A DNA stretch of 64,000 nt, taken from NCBI GenBank assembly GCA_029265615.1, contig JAJUIB010000004.1:1-64000 (forward strand), given 5' to 3'. The notes beneath the pieces are model-generated. The model did no database searches and was not told where the DNA came from. It worked only from the letters and a program-made list of their open reading frames with translations. Within the stretch, counting starts at the first letter, position 1. Each line of letters begins with the position of its first letter. The position numbers and the translations under genes were made by a program. Shown here piece after piece: positions 34,447 through 42,557 of the stretch. This stretch comes from Spirochaetota bacterium. Its GTDB lineage: Bacteria > Spirochaetota > Spirochaetia > Treponematales > Rectinemataceae.

Positions 34447-37400
34447 GCGATGCCGCGACGCGAAAATCCGAAGAACTTCTTGAGCGCGCACGATCCGCGC
34501 TGCGGCTCCGCGACTTTGAGACCGCGGAGCGCCTCGCGCGGCGCTTTCTCATGGACCGTCCTGACTCGGGCGAGGCGCGGCTCCTTCTCGGTTCGGTCTA
34601 CCTGCGGACCGGGCGCGCCCAGGATGCGGTCGCCGCGTTTGCGAGCGTCGCCTCGCGCGGCCGTGCCGCGGGCGGCGGCGCGGACAGCCGCCCCGAGCTT
34701 GTCGAAGCCCTCCGTGGGCTCGGGGAGGCCTATCTCAAGCTCGCACGGCCCGCCGACGCGACCAACGCTCTCGAACGCGCACTTGATCTTGACCCGGACA
34801 ATGCGGAAATTCTGTTCGTGCTCGGCAACGCGCACCGCCAGACGGGCGGCCTCAAGGCCGCGGAGATGGCTTACGCGCGCGCGATTGAAAAGGATCCTGC
34901 GCACGTGCTCGCCTACAACAACCTGGGCGGCGTCTACCGCGCGATGGGCGATCCTGAGAAGGCGGTCCGCGTGTACTGGCGAGGCCTTCAGGTCGATCCC
35001 AATTACCCCTCGTTCCACTACAACCTCGGCTACGCCTACGACACGCTTGGCAAGCACGACGAGGCGCTCAAGGAATACGAGCTCGCTGTCCGCGCCCGCC
35101 CCGGCTGGACCGAGGCGATGAACCGCTACGGCCTTGCGCTCCTGCGCGCGGGGCGGCACAAGAAGGCGCTCGACCTTTTTGGCCAGGTGCTCGAGATCGA
35201 CCCCCGGAACGCTGAGGCGATGAACGACATCGGCCTTGTTCACGCAGAGGAGGGACATGTCGACGACGCGCTCGCCTGGTTCCGGCGAGCCATTGAGGCA
35301 GACCCCTCGTTCATCCGCGCCGCGCTCAACATCGAACAGGTCCTCGAGAAGGCGGGCCGTTGGGATGCTGCGCTTGAGGAGATTGTCCGGCTCGTGGAGC
35401 TCATGCCGGATAACGACGAACTCCGCGTTCACCTCGCCGAGCTCTACGAGCGGCTCGGCCGGGAACGCGACGCGCGCGCGGCGCTCGAGGAGGTGCTGAG
35501 GCGGCATCCCGACGATATGAAGGCCTTGAAGCCCTACGCGGCGCTTCTTGAGCGCTCAGGCGAGTCGGACAAGGCGCGTGCCCTCTACGAGAAAATCCTC
35601 AGGCTTGACCCCCGCGAGATAGGCTTCCGCGTCGAACTTGCCCGGGTCGCTGCGGTGCGCGGTGATCTTGCACGGGCCGAGACCGAACTCGTGTCCTACC
35701 TCCGCGCCCGCCCCGACGACCGCGGGGCCCGCCTTGAGCTCGCCCGCGTGCGCGCGCGGAGCGGCGACCTCGCGGGTGCTAAGGCGACGCTCGTCGATCT
35801 CGCTCGCACCGCCCCTGACGATCCTGCGGTGCACGAAGAGCTTGCCGCCGTCTATCGCGCGCTTGGCGATGACGAAAAGGCCGTGGAGGCCGCGGAGCGC
35901 CTCGTGACCCTCCGCGGGACCAAGGGCGACGAGTCGGTTGACGACCTTCTTTCGGGTATCAGTGTGTACGAGAGTGCGGTGCGCAAACTCGGGGCCGGCA
36001 TGGCGAATGCGTATGCGCGGAACATTTCCGTGTTGCGCGAGGCCAAGGCCGCGGAGCGGGCCCGGGGCGCCTTAGCGCAAGAGGGCGCTTCGTCCTCCTC
36101 GCATGCCGAGTCCGCAGCCGATGAGGTTCCCGTTCCGTTTCTGGGCATGGCGACGGCCGAAGCGCTTGCCGTGCCCGAGGAGGAGGAACTGCTTTTTCTC
36201 GATGACCGCGAAGAACCGCTTGACGAAGCGCTCCTTGCGGATGCGGAAGAGGAGGAGCCGCTTTTTGAGCTGGCCGAGGAGGAGGAGTCTCCGCGCGGCT
36301 TTGAGGCGGCCCTCGTGGATCCAGAGGACCGGCGCGATGCGGAGCCACCCCGGCGTCTCGCCTCTGACGCCCCCCCCCCTGCGCCGTCCTGCGAAGATCG
36401 CGAGCCGCCCCGTCCCCCCGAGCCTGCGAGCGGCGTCGCGCCGCATTCTTTTGAAGGGCCGCGCTTCGCTCCCTCTATGCCGCCGAACCAGCCTGCTCCG
36501 CTTGCGCCCGTGCCCTTTCAGGTGCCGCCTCTTTACTTTGAGCCGCCGCATTTTCCGGAAGGCCCCGCGTATGCGCCACGCCGGGCGGAAGAAGGGCAAG
36601 CGCCTGAGGCATCGCCTACGGCACCGCCTTCCGCGGAGCCCATCGAACTCTCCCAGCCCGACGAAGCGGAATCCGAGCTCCTCGAGGATCTGGGACTCGA
36701 CGACCTGGGGCCGCCTCTTGAGCCAGAGCCGCTCGAGGAGCTTCCTGAGTACATCGAGGAGCCCGAGAGTGTCTGGGCTGAGGACCTTGCAGAGGAGCTT
36801 GCGCCCGAATTCGAAGCGCCGCCCGCTGAGCTCATCCCACCTGAGCCTGCGCTCGAGGCGGGCACGGAGGAACCGCCGCCTCTTGAAGCGTCTGAAGAGC
36901 AGCCGGTCGAAGCCCGCGCGGAGCCTCAGGCCGAGGATCACGAAGCTGTCCCGGCGGAAGAGGCCGACCGCTCAGCCGCCGAAGCGGAACTTCTCGGCGA
37001 AAAGGCCGCGCGGCTTTTCGAATACCTCAAAAACCTCTCTGAGAACCTGCCTGCCGACAAACGCGCTGAATTCGAGGAGAGCGGACTCCGGGATAAGCTC
37101 GACGCGATCATCGACGAGCTTTCCCGCGCCGAGGAAGAGGCAGAGGCCGGTGATGAGACCACGGACTCAGGCCACGCGCTCCGCGGGCTTCTCGCCGTAG
37201 CCGAAGCCCTGCGTCCTGCGCGTCCTGATCGCCCGGCACGGCCTCATGACCCGCGGCGCGCCCCCGAGGGGCGGCGGTCGGGCCATGACCGCCGATCGGC
37301 GAAGGGAGACCGGCGCGGCTTAGTTGGGGACCGGCGTGTGATGCCCGACCGCCGGAGTGGGCAGGACCGCCGCGCCGGGATCGAGCGCCGCAGCGAGCCT

Positions 37401-37559
37401 CCGCGCCTTGAGGTGCCGCTCCGCCTGCCCCCCGAGGCGGCCCGCGTCGTCACGGCGCCCGATGGACATCCGCTTGAGATCGCGGGTGTGCCGATACCGC
37501 CACGCATCGCGCGGCTCATCGAGATTGTGCGCAGGGAGAAAGAGCATGCCGGGAAGTGA
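34443..37559 (+). CDS. Large TPR-repeat protein with acidic linker and Arg-rich DRR repeats
   Basis: 1038 residues. About fourteen tandem 34-residue TPRs occupy roughly residues 5-490 (for example AEILFVLGNAHRQTGG; AEAMNDIGLVHAEEGH). A long Glu/Pro-rich, probably disordered part follows (540-850), then a helical segment (AARLFEYLKNLSENLPADKRAEF) and a cluster of D-R-R repeats (about 935-985). There is no signal peptide, so it should act as a cytoplasmic scaffold. It is coupled to the exported LamG/FN3 gene upstream and overlaps the HDOD gene by 14 nt. The specific partner is unknown. Confidence 0.8.
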   Translation: MSDAATRKSEELLERARSALRLRDFETAERLARRFLMDRPDSGEARLLLGSVYLRTGRAQDAVAAFASVASRGRAAGGGADSRPELVEALRGLGEAYLKLARPADATNALERALDLDPDNAEILFVLGNAHRQTGGLKAAEMAYARAIEKDPAHVLAYNNLGGVYRAMGDPEKAVRVYWRGLQVDPNYPSFHYNLGYAYDTLGKHDEALKEYELAVRARPGWTEAMNRYGLALLRAGRHKKALDLFGQVLEIDPRNAEAMNDIGLVHAEEGHVDDALAWFRRAIEADPSFIRAALNIEQVLEKAGRWDAALEEIVRLVELMPDNDELRVHLAELYERLGRERDARAALEEVLRRHPDDMKALKPYAALLERSGESDKARALYEKILRLDPREIGFRVELARVAAVRGDLARAETELVSYLRARPDDRGARLELARVRARSGDLAGAKATLVDLARTAPDDPAVHEELAAVYRALGDDEKAVEAAERLVTLRGTKGDESVDDLLSGISVYESAVRKLGAGMANAYARNISVLREAKAAERARGALAQEGASSSSHAESAADEVPVPFLGMATAEALAVPEEEELLFLDDREEPLDEALLADAEEEEPLFELAEEEESPRGFEAALVDPEDRRDAEPPRRLASDAPPPAPSCEDREPPRPPEPASGVAPHSFEGPRFAPSMPPNQPAPLAPVPFQVPPLYFEPPHFPEGPAYAPRRAEEGQAPEASPTAPPSAEPIELSQPDEAESELLEDLGLDDLGPPLEPEPLEELPEYIEEPESVWAEDLAEELAPEFEAPPAELIPPEPALEAGTEEPPPLEASEEQPVEARAEPQAEDHEAVPAEEADRSAAEAELLGEKAARLFEYLKNLSENLPADKRAEFEESGLRDKLDAIIDELSRAEEEAEAGDETTDSGHALRGLLAVAEALRPARPDRPARPHDPRRAPEGRRSGHDRRSAKGDRRGLVGDRRVMPDRRSGQDRRAGIERRSEPPRLEVPLRLPPEAARVVTAPDGHPLEIAGVPIPPRIARLIEIVRREKEHAGK

Positions 37560-38415
37560 GAACATCCGCCGCGTCCGCGAATACGTTGTGGGCATGCCGA
37601 GCCTCCCCACGACGGTCACCAAGGTTCTTGAGGTCTGCAACAACCCCAAGACGAGCCCTATAGACCTCGACAACGTCATACGCCTCGACCCCGTCCTTAT
37701 GGGCAGAGTCCTTAAGCTCATCAACTCGGCCTACTACGGCCTTGGGACGCAGGTGACGAGCCTTGCGCGCGCGATCATCATGCTCGGCATAAACACGGTG
37801 AAGAATCTCGCCCTCTCCACGGCGGTCGTGGACCGCTTTTCCGACAAGGGTGCCTTCCGCGCGATCAATATGGACGGGTTTTGGCGGCACTCGCTCTGCG
37901 TGGGGGTCACTGCCAAACTCATTGCGCGTCGCCGCGGCGTCGACCCCAAAGCGGTCGAAGAGTACTTCGCCGCGGGCCTCCTCCATGATGTCGGCAAGAT
38001 ACCGCTCAACAACGCGCTCCCCGACGAGTATGTCAGGACGATGGCACTTGCCGACCGCGAGCGGCTGCCGCTCTTTCTCGCGGAGAAGCGCGCGCTCGAT
38101 CTCGACCACTGCGAGGCAGGCCGGGTCGTCGCCGAAAGTTGGAAGCTCGGCGGTGCGATAGCCGACGCCATCGCCTTTCACCACACCCACGAAAGCTATC
38201 GTGGTGACCACGGCGATGTCGTCCGCACCGTCGCTGTTGCGAACTATTTCGCGAATCGCGAGGGGATAGGCTTTTCGGGCAACCTCTTCCCCGACAAACC
38301 GGGCCCGGAGGTCTATGGGCTCCTCGACATGGAGAAGTCCTGGCTCGAAGAGCTTGAAGCGCCCGTCGCCGCCGAGATCGAAAAGGCGAAGGTGTTTTTG
38401 AAGCTCACCCACTAA
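37546..38415 (+). CDS. HDOD-domain signalling protein
   Basis: 289 residues, nearly all HDOD domain: MPSLPTTVTKVLEVCNNP at the start, LKLINSAYYGLGTQVTSLARAIIMLGINTVKNLAL, and a retained HD pair in AAGLLHDVGKIPL. HDOD proteins usually act as output or adaptor modules in motility and second-messenger signalling; the HD pair leaves phosphohydrolase activity possible. The ATG at 37546 follows GGGAGAA and overlaps the TPR gene end, a sign of one operon. Confidence 0.87.
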   Translation: MPGSENIRRVREYVVGMPSLPTTVTKVLEVCNNPKTSPIDLDNVIRLDPVLMGRVLKLINSAYYGLGTQVTSLARAIIMLGINTVKNLALSTAVVDRFSDKGAFRAINMDGFWRHSLCVGVTAKLIARRRGVDPKAVEEYFAAGLLHDVGKIPLNNALPDEYVRTMALADRERLPLFLAEKRALDLDHCEAGRVVAESWKLGGAIADAIAFHHTHESYRGDHGDVVRTVAVANYFANREGIGFSGNLFPDKPGPEVYGLLDMEKSWLEELEAPVAAEIEKAKVFLKLTH

Positions 38416-38428
38416 AAGGAGCGTGCCG

Positions 38429-39346
38429 ATGTTCAGCCTGACCATTTGGGGGGATCGCGGTTCCATGCCCACGCCGGGGCCGGATACCGTCCTCTTCGGC
38501 GGCAATACCTCGTGCCTCGAGATCCGCGCGAACGGACGTCTTGTCATTGTTGACGCCGGTTCCGGTATACGCCAGCTCGGCGACAAGCTCATGCGCGAGG
38601 ACATCAAAAAGGGCCCCATCGACGCGGACATCTTCGTCACGCATACCCACTGGGACCACATCATGGGCTTCCCCATGTTCACGCCGATCTATGTGCCGGG
38701 AACCAAGCTGCGGATACACGGGCCCATAACCTATGAAGAGGACACGCTCGACAAAATTTTCGGCGCACAACTTTCCTATCGCTATTGGCCGGTCCGCCAG
38801 GAGGAACTCGGGGCGAAGATCGAGTATGAGCAGATAAAGGAAACGACGATGGACCTCGGGGGCGGGCTCACGGTGCAGACGAAGTACCTCAACCACCCCA
38901 TTCTCTGTCTCGGGTACCGCTTCGAATTCGAGGGAAAGTCCATCGTCACCGCGTACGACACCGAGCCGTTCCGCAACGTATTCCCGACCGATCCCGCCGA
39001 CCCTCAATACGACGCCGATGCCGCCCGCGAGGGCGAGGAGGCTGCACGCGAGGAGAACGAAAAACTCCTCCGTTTCTATCGCGGCGCCGACATCCTCGTG
39101 CATGATACGCAGTACACCGCCAAGGAGTATGTCGCGAGCAAGGTGGGCTGGGGGCATTCCTCCTTCGAGTACGCGGTCAACGCCGCGCACCGGACCGGAG
39201 TAAAGCGGCTCCTCCTCTTCCACCATGATCCGAATCGGAGTGACGCCGAGCTCCAAGAGCTCGAGATCTTTTACCAGGAGCGCGTCCGGGGCAAAACGGC
39301 CCTCGAGCTCGAGATGGCCCGCGAGGGGCGCACCTACATCGCGTAG
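38429..39346 (+). CDS. MBL-fold metallo-hydrolase
   Basis: 305 residues. The metallo-beta-lactamase fold shows THTHWDHIMGFP (HxHxDH), LVIVDAGSGIRQLG, and later Asp/His ligands (LVHDTQY; LFHHDP). This subgroup resembles class-II cyclic nucleotide phosphodiesterase/PhnP-like hydrolases, so a nucleotide or phosphodiester substrate is possible. The ATG at 38429 is preferred over the GTG at 38423 because AAGGAG then lies 7 nt away. It sits 13 bp after the HDOD gene in the same operon. Confidence 0.85.
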   Translation: MFSLTIWGDRGSMPTPGPDTVLFGGNTSCLEIRANGRLVIVDAGSGIRQLGDKLMREDIKKGPIDADIFVTHTHWDHIMGFPMFTPIYVPGTKLRIHGPITYEEDTLDKIFGAQLSYRYWPVRQEELGAKIEYEQIKETTMDLGGGLTVQTKYLNHPILCLGYRFEFEGKSIVTAYDTEPFRNVFPTDPADPQYDADAAREGEEAAREENEKLLRFYRGADILVHDTQYTAKEYVASKVGWGHSSFEYAVNAAHRTGVKRLLLFHHDPNRSDAELQELEIFYQERVRGKTALELEMAREGRTYIA

Positions 39347-39396
39347 GCGCTCCGCCGGGCTTGCATTTCCGTGCGCAAGTGACGAACCTAGAAGCC

Positions 39397-42114
39397 ATGG
39401 ACTCTGCCGGCAGCCCCGTCGTCCTCGTAAGCCTTCCCTCGCGCGAGGAGGCCGCCGCCGTGTGCGCCGCCCTCGCCAAGGCGCAGGTACCGCGCGCCGT
39501 GCCCGCACCCGCCGAGGCGGGGGGACGGGCGGGGCCCGCAGAGGCGCTTCGCGCCGTGGGTGCGGAATTCCTTCTCGCCGACGCTCGGGAGTGGCAGGCG
39601 ATCGCGGAGGCGCTCCCCCTTGGGGCGCGCTCGTATATTGTCGTCCTCCTCGTTGATCCCGCTGACGCCGCCGCCTCGCAGGCCCTCCTTGCGGAGGGGG
39701 CCTTCGATTGCCTTGTTCGGGACGGCCCCGGTTGGGAGACCCGCGTCGCGATCTATTTCAAGGCGCTCGCTTCATCGCGTCGCCGCTTCGAGCGGGCCTT
39801 CGGGGCGCTCGAACGCCGCTACGAAGACCTCGTCCATGCTCTGCCGGACATCGTGTACGAGCTCGACGCCGAGGGGCGTTTCACCTTCATCAACAACTCG
39901 GTGCGCATCCTCGGCTACGAGCCCGCCGATCTTGCGGGACGACATTTTTCCGTGCTCCTTCACGAGGAGGATGCCCGCGCGGTCGATCGCGACGCAGTTC
40001 TCGGCCTCTACCGCGGCGTGCGCACGGGACCCGCCCTCGCTCCTAAGCTCTTCAACGAGCGGCGCAGCCTTGATCGAAGGACGGAGGGTCTCGAGGTTCG
40101 CCTGCGCCGCAATCCCGAGGCCGGCCCTGGCGACGACCTTCTTGCTTCGGTCATTTCCTATGGTGAGGTGACCGCCGCGGGCGAGTACGCGCTCCGCGAG
40201 GGTCGCGAGTCCTTTCTTGGTTCGGTCGGCGTGATCCGCGATGTCAGTCTGCGCCGCAAGTCCGAGGAAATGCTCCGCAAGCTCTTTCAGGCGGTCGACC
40301 AGCTCTCCACAGGTGTGATCGTCGCGGATCGCGAATTCGTCGTCGAATATGTGAATCCTGCGTTTCTGCGAATGTCGGGCCGCGGCCCCGGGGAGGTCAT
40401 CGGCGTTTCGCTGCTCGCTCCCTTTGTTCTTTCGTCTGAGCGGGCAGACGCGATGCGCGACCTTGTCAGGCAGGGCTTTGATGCCCGCGAAGAGCTCGAG
40501 CTCAGGCGCCCCGACGGTGGCTCCGTCTGGACCGCCTGCCATGCGTCGCCGGTGCGCTCTCCTTCGGGTGACGTCACTCACGCCATCATGGTCTGCGAAG
40601 ACATAAGCCAGCGCCGCGCGATGGAGGAGCTCCTCCGCGTCGCCAAGGCGGAGGCCGAGCGCGCCAACCGCGTCAAGAGCGATTTTCTGGCCACGATGAG
40701 CCACGAACTCAAGAGCCCCGTCTCGAGCATCCTCGCCGCCGCGCGGCTCATCGAAATGGGCGGCCCCGCGCCCGAACGCCGCGCCGCATCGATTGTCGCG
40801 AACGCGCAGGGGCTCCTTGCGCTCCTTGGCGACATTTTTGACTTTGTCCGCTTTGATTCGGGCGAGGTCAAGCTCAAACGACTTTCCTTTCCGCTACGCG
40901 GATTCGTGGAGCGTTGCGTCACGCCCTGCCGGGCCGAAGCCGCCGCGCGCGGGCTTTCTTTCCAGATCGGCGAGGTGCCGGATGAGATCGTGGAAAGCGA
41001 TCCCGACCGTCTTGGTCGCGCCTTCACCGCCTTGCTCGACAACGCGGTATCGTTCACCGAACGGGGATACATCCGGGTCGAGGCGAGTGTGGAGCGCCGG
41101 GAGGGGAACGTGCCCTTCCTGCGCCTCGCGGTCGCCGATACGGGCGTGGGCATCCCCCCTGAGGAGCAGGCGCGTATTTTTCAGCCCTTCGTGCAGCTTG
41201 CTTCACCATTCAGCGGTAAGGGCGGGACCGGCATAGGCCTTTCGCTCGCGCGCAACATCGTGCGGGCGATGGGTGGCGAAATCCGCGTCGTAAGCGAGCC
41301 GGGGAAAGGATCGCTCTTTGTCATCCTCGTGCCGGCGGCGGCGATCGCCCCCGGTAGCTCCGGAGCTGCCGAGGGCACCAAGGATGCCGCCGCCAGGGAG
41401 CGGGCGCCGGCGCCACGCGAGGCCCCGTCTGGTGCCCGCGTGTACCGTTTTCTCGTCGTTGACGACAACGAAGTCAACCTCGCCTACATGGCGACGATCC
41501 TCCGCAATGCGGGGCACCGCGTCGACGTCGCATCGAGCGGCGTCGATGCGCTGGCCGCGCTCGAGCGGCGCGAGCCCGATGCGGCGCTTCTTGACATCCA
41601 GATGCCAGGCATGAGTGGAATCGAGCTCGCCGCCCGCATCCGCTCCTATTCGGGCGACCGATACTCGTCCGAGCTCCCCCTCGTGGCGCTCACCGCCTTT
41701 GACGCGGAGGAGGTGCTTCACTCGAGCGCCGACTTTGCGGCCGTCTTCCCCAAGCCGGTCGACGTAGGCCGACTACTCGCCGCCGTCGACGAGGCCGTAT
41801 CGCGCTTCGACGCCGCGCTCGTCCGGGGCCGCGGTGAGCCCCCGCGCGAGCTCCGCGCGCCCTTCGAGCGCGCGGGGCTCGCGGGCATGGCGGTTCCCGT
41901 CGCCCTTGGCCGCCTCGCCGCGGCAGCGGAGGAAGGCTGCGGCGAAGCCTTCCGTGCCATCGCGAGCGAGCTCGAGGCCGCATTCTCGGCGCTCGGCGCC
42001 CCGGGCGCCGAGGCGGCGCTCAGACGCCTTGTCCTTGCCTGCCAGGACGAGGACCAGGAAGTCGTACAAAGTCGCATAATGCGCCTTGGTGAGGCATGGC
42101 GCGATAGCGCCTGA
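39397..42114 (+). CDS. Hybrid PAS sensor histidine kinase with receiver domain
   Basis: 905 residues, cytoplasmic (no membrane helix). Order: an N-terminal degenerate receiver-like region (about 1-130), PAS 1 (near 145-290), PAS 2 (near 300-415), HisKA with FLATMSHELKSP (phospho-His), HATPase with N box FTALLDNAVSF, G1 VADTGVGIP and G2 GTGIGLSLA. A receiver follows with LVVDDNEVN, phosphoacceptor LLDIQMPG and conserved Lys FPKPV. The last ~90 residues are helical and HPt-like in length but lack an obvious histidine. The small response regulator next door is the probable partner. The ATG at 39397 was preferred over a TTG 36 nt upstream. Confidence 0.88.
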   Translation: MDSAGSPVVLVSLPSREEAAAVCAALAKAQVPRAVPAPAEAGGRAGPAEALRAVGAEFLLADAREWQAIAEALPLGARSYIVVLLVDPADAAASQALLAEGAFDCLVRDGPGWETRVAIYFKALASSRRRFERAFGALERRYEDLVHALPDIVYELDAEGRFTFINNSVRILGYEPADLAGRHFSVLLHEEDARAVDRDAVLGLYRGVRTGPALAPKLFNERRSLDRRTEGLEVRLRRNPEAGPGDDLLASVISYGEVTAAGEYALREGRESFLGSVGVIRDVSLRRKSEEMLRKLFQAVDQLSTGVIVADREFVVEYVNPAFLRMSGRGPGEVIGVSLLAPFVLSSERADAMRDLVRQGFDAREELELRRPDGGSVWTACHASPVRSPSGDVTHAIMVCEDISQRRAMEELLRVAKAEAERANRVKSDFLATMSHELKSPVSSILAAARLIEMGGPAPERRAASIVANAQGLLALLGDIFDFVRFDSGEVKLKRLSFPLRGFVERCVTPCRAEAAARGLSFQIGEVPDEIVESDPDRLGRAFTALLDNAVSFTERGYIRVEASVERREGNVPFLRLAVADTGVGIPPEEQARIFQPFVQLASPFSGKGGTGIGLSLARNIVRAMGGEIRVVSEPGKGSLFVILVPAAAIAPGSSGAAEGTKDAAARERAPAPREAPSGARVYRFLVVDDNEVNLAYMATILRNAGHRVDVASSGVDALAALERREPDAALLDIQMPGMSGIELAARIRSYSGDRYSSELPLVALTAFDAEEVLHSSADFAAVFPKPVDVGRLLAAVDEAVSRFDAALVRGRGEPPRELRAPFERAGLAGMAVPVALGRLAAAAEEGCGEAFRAIASELEAAFSALGAPGAEAALRRLVLACQDEDQEVVQSRIMRLGEAWRDSA

Positions 42115-42125
42115 GGGGGAGAGCT

Positions 42126-42557
42126 TTGCGCATCGACGGATCATCGCATCCGCGGGGGGAAGCGCTCTTCCGCGTGCTTGTCGCCGAGGACGACGATGCG
42201 AACCGCGAAATCGCCGCGCGTCTCCTATCCCGTTTTGGCGTGGAGGTGGCGGAGGTTTCCGACGGCGAAGCGGCGCTCGGGACGCTCCTCGGGGCGGCGG
42301 GCGCTGGTGTCTTTGACGTCTGCGTTGCCTTCATCGACCTTTCGATGCCGGTGATGGGGGGGCTCGAAGTGGCTCGCCGTGCGCGCGCCGCAGGCTGCCC
42401 GGTGGGGCTCGTTGCGCTTTCCGGCGCGGACAGCCCGGATGAAGCGCTCGAAGCTGGATTCGACGTCTTTTGCCAGAAGCCTTTCACCGGCGCCGAGCTC
42501 CGCGTGGCGCTCGACGCCGGCCTCGCCGCATGGCGAAGGCGGATTGCGGCCTCTTAG
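42126..42557 (+). CDS. Single-domain response regulator
   Basis: 143 residues, receiver only: acidic pair in LVAEDDDAN, phosphoacceptor Asp in FIDLSMPVMGG, Thr/Ser switch in VALSG, conserved Lys in FCQKPF. There is no output domain, so it probably passes phosphate to or from the hybrid kinase encoded 11 bp upstream, or binds a target directly. The start is TTG with GGGGGAG about 4-5 nt upstream. Its end overlaps the convergent metal ATPase gene by 4 nt. Confidence 0.87.
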   Translation: MRIDGSSHPRGEALFRVLVAEDDDANREIAARLLSRFGVEVAEVSDGEAALGTLLGAAGAGVFDVCVAFIDLSMPVMGGLEVARRARAAGCPVGLVALSGADSPDEALEAGFDVFCQKPFTGAELRVALDAGLAAWRRRIAAS

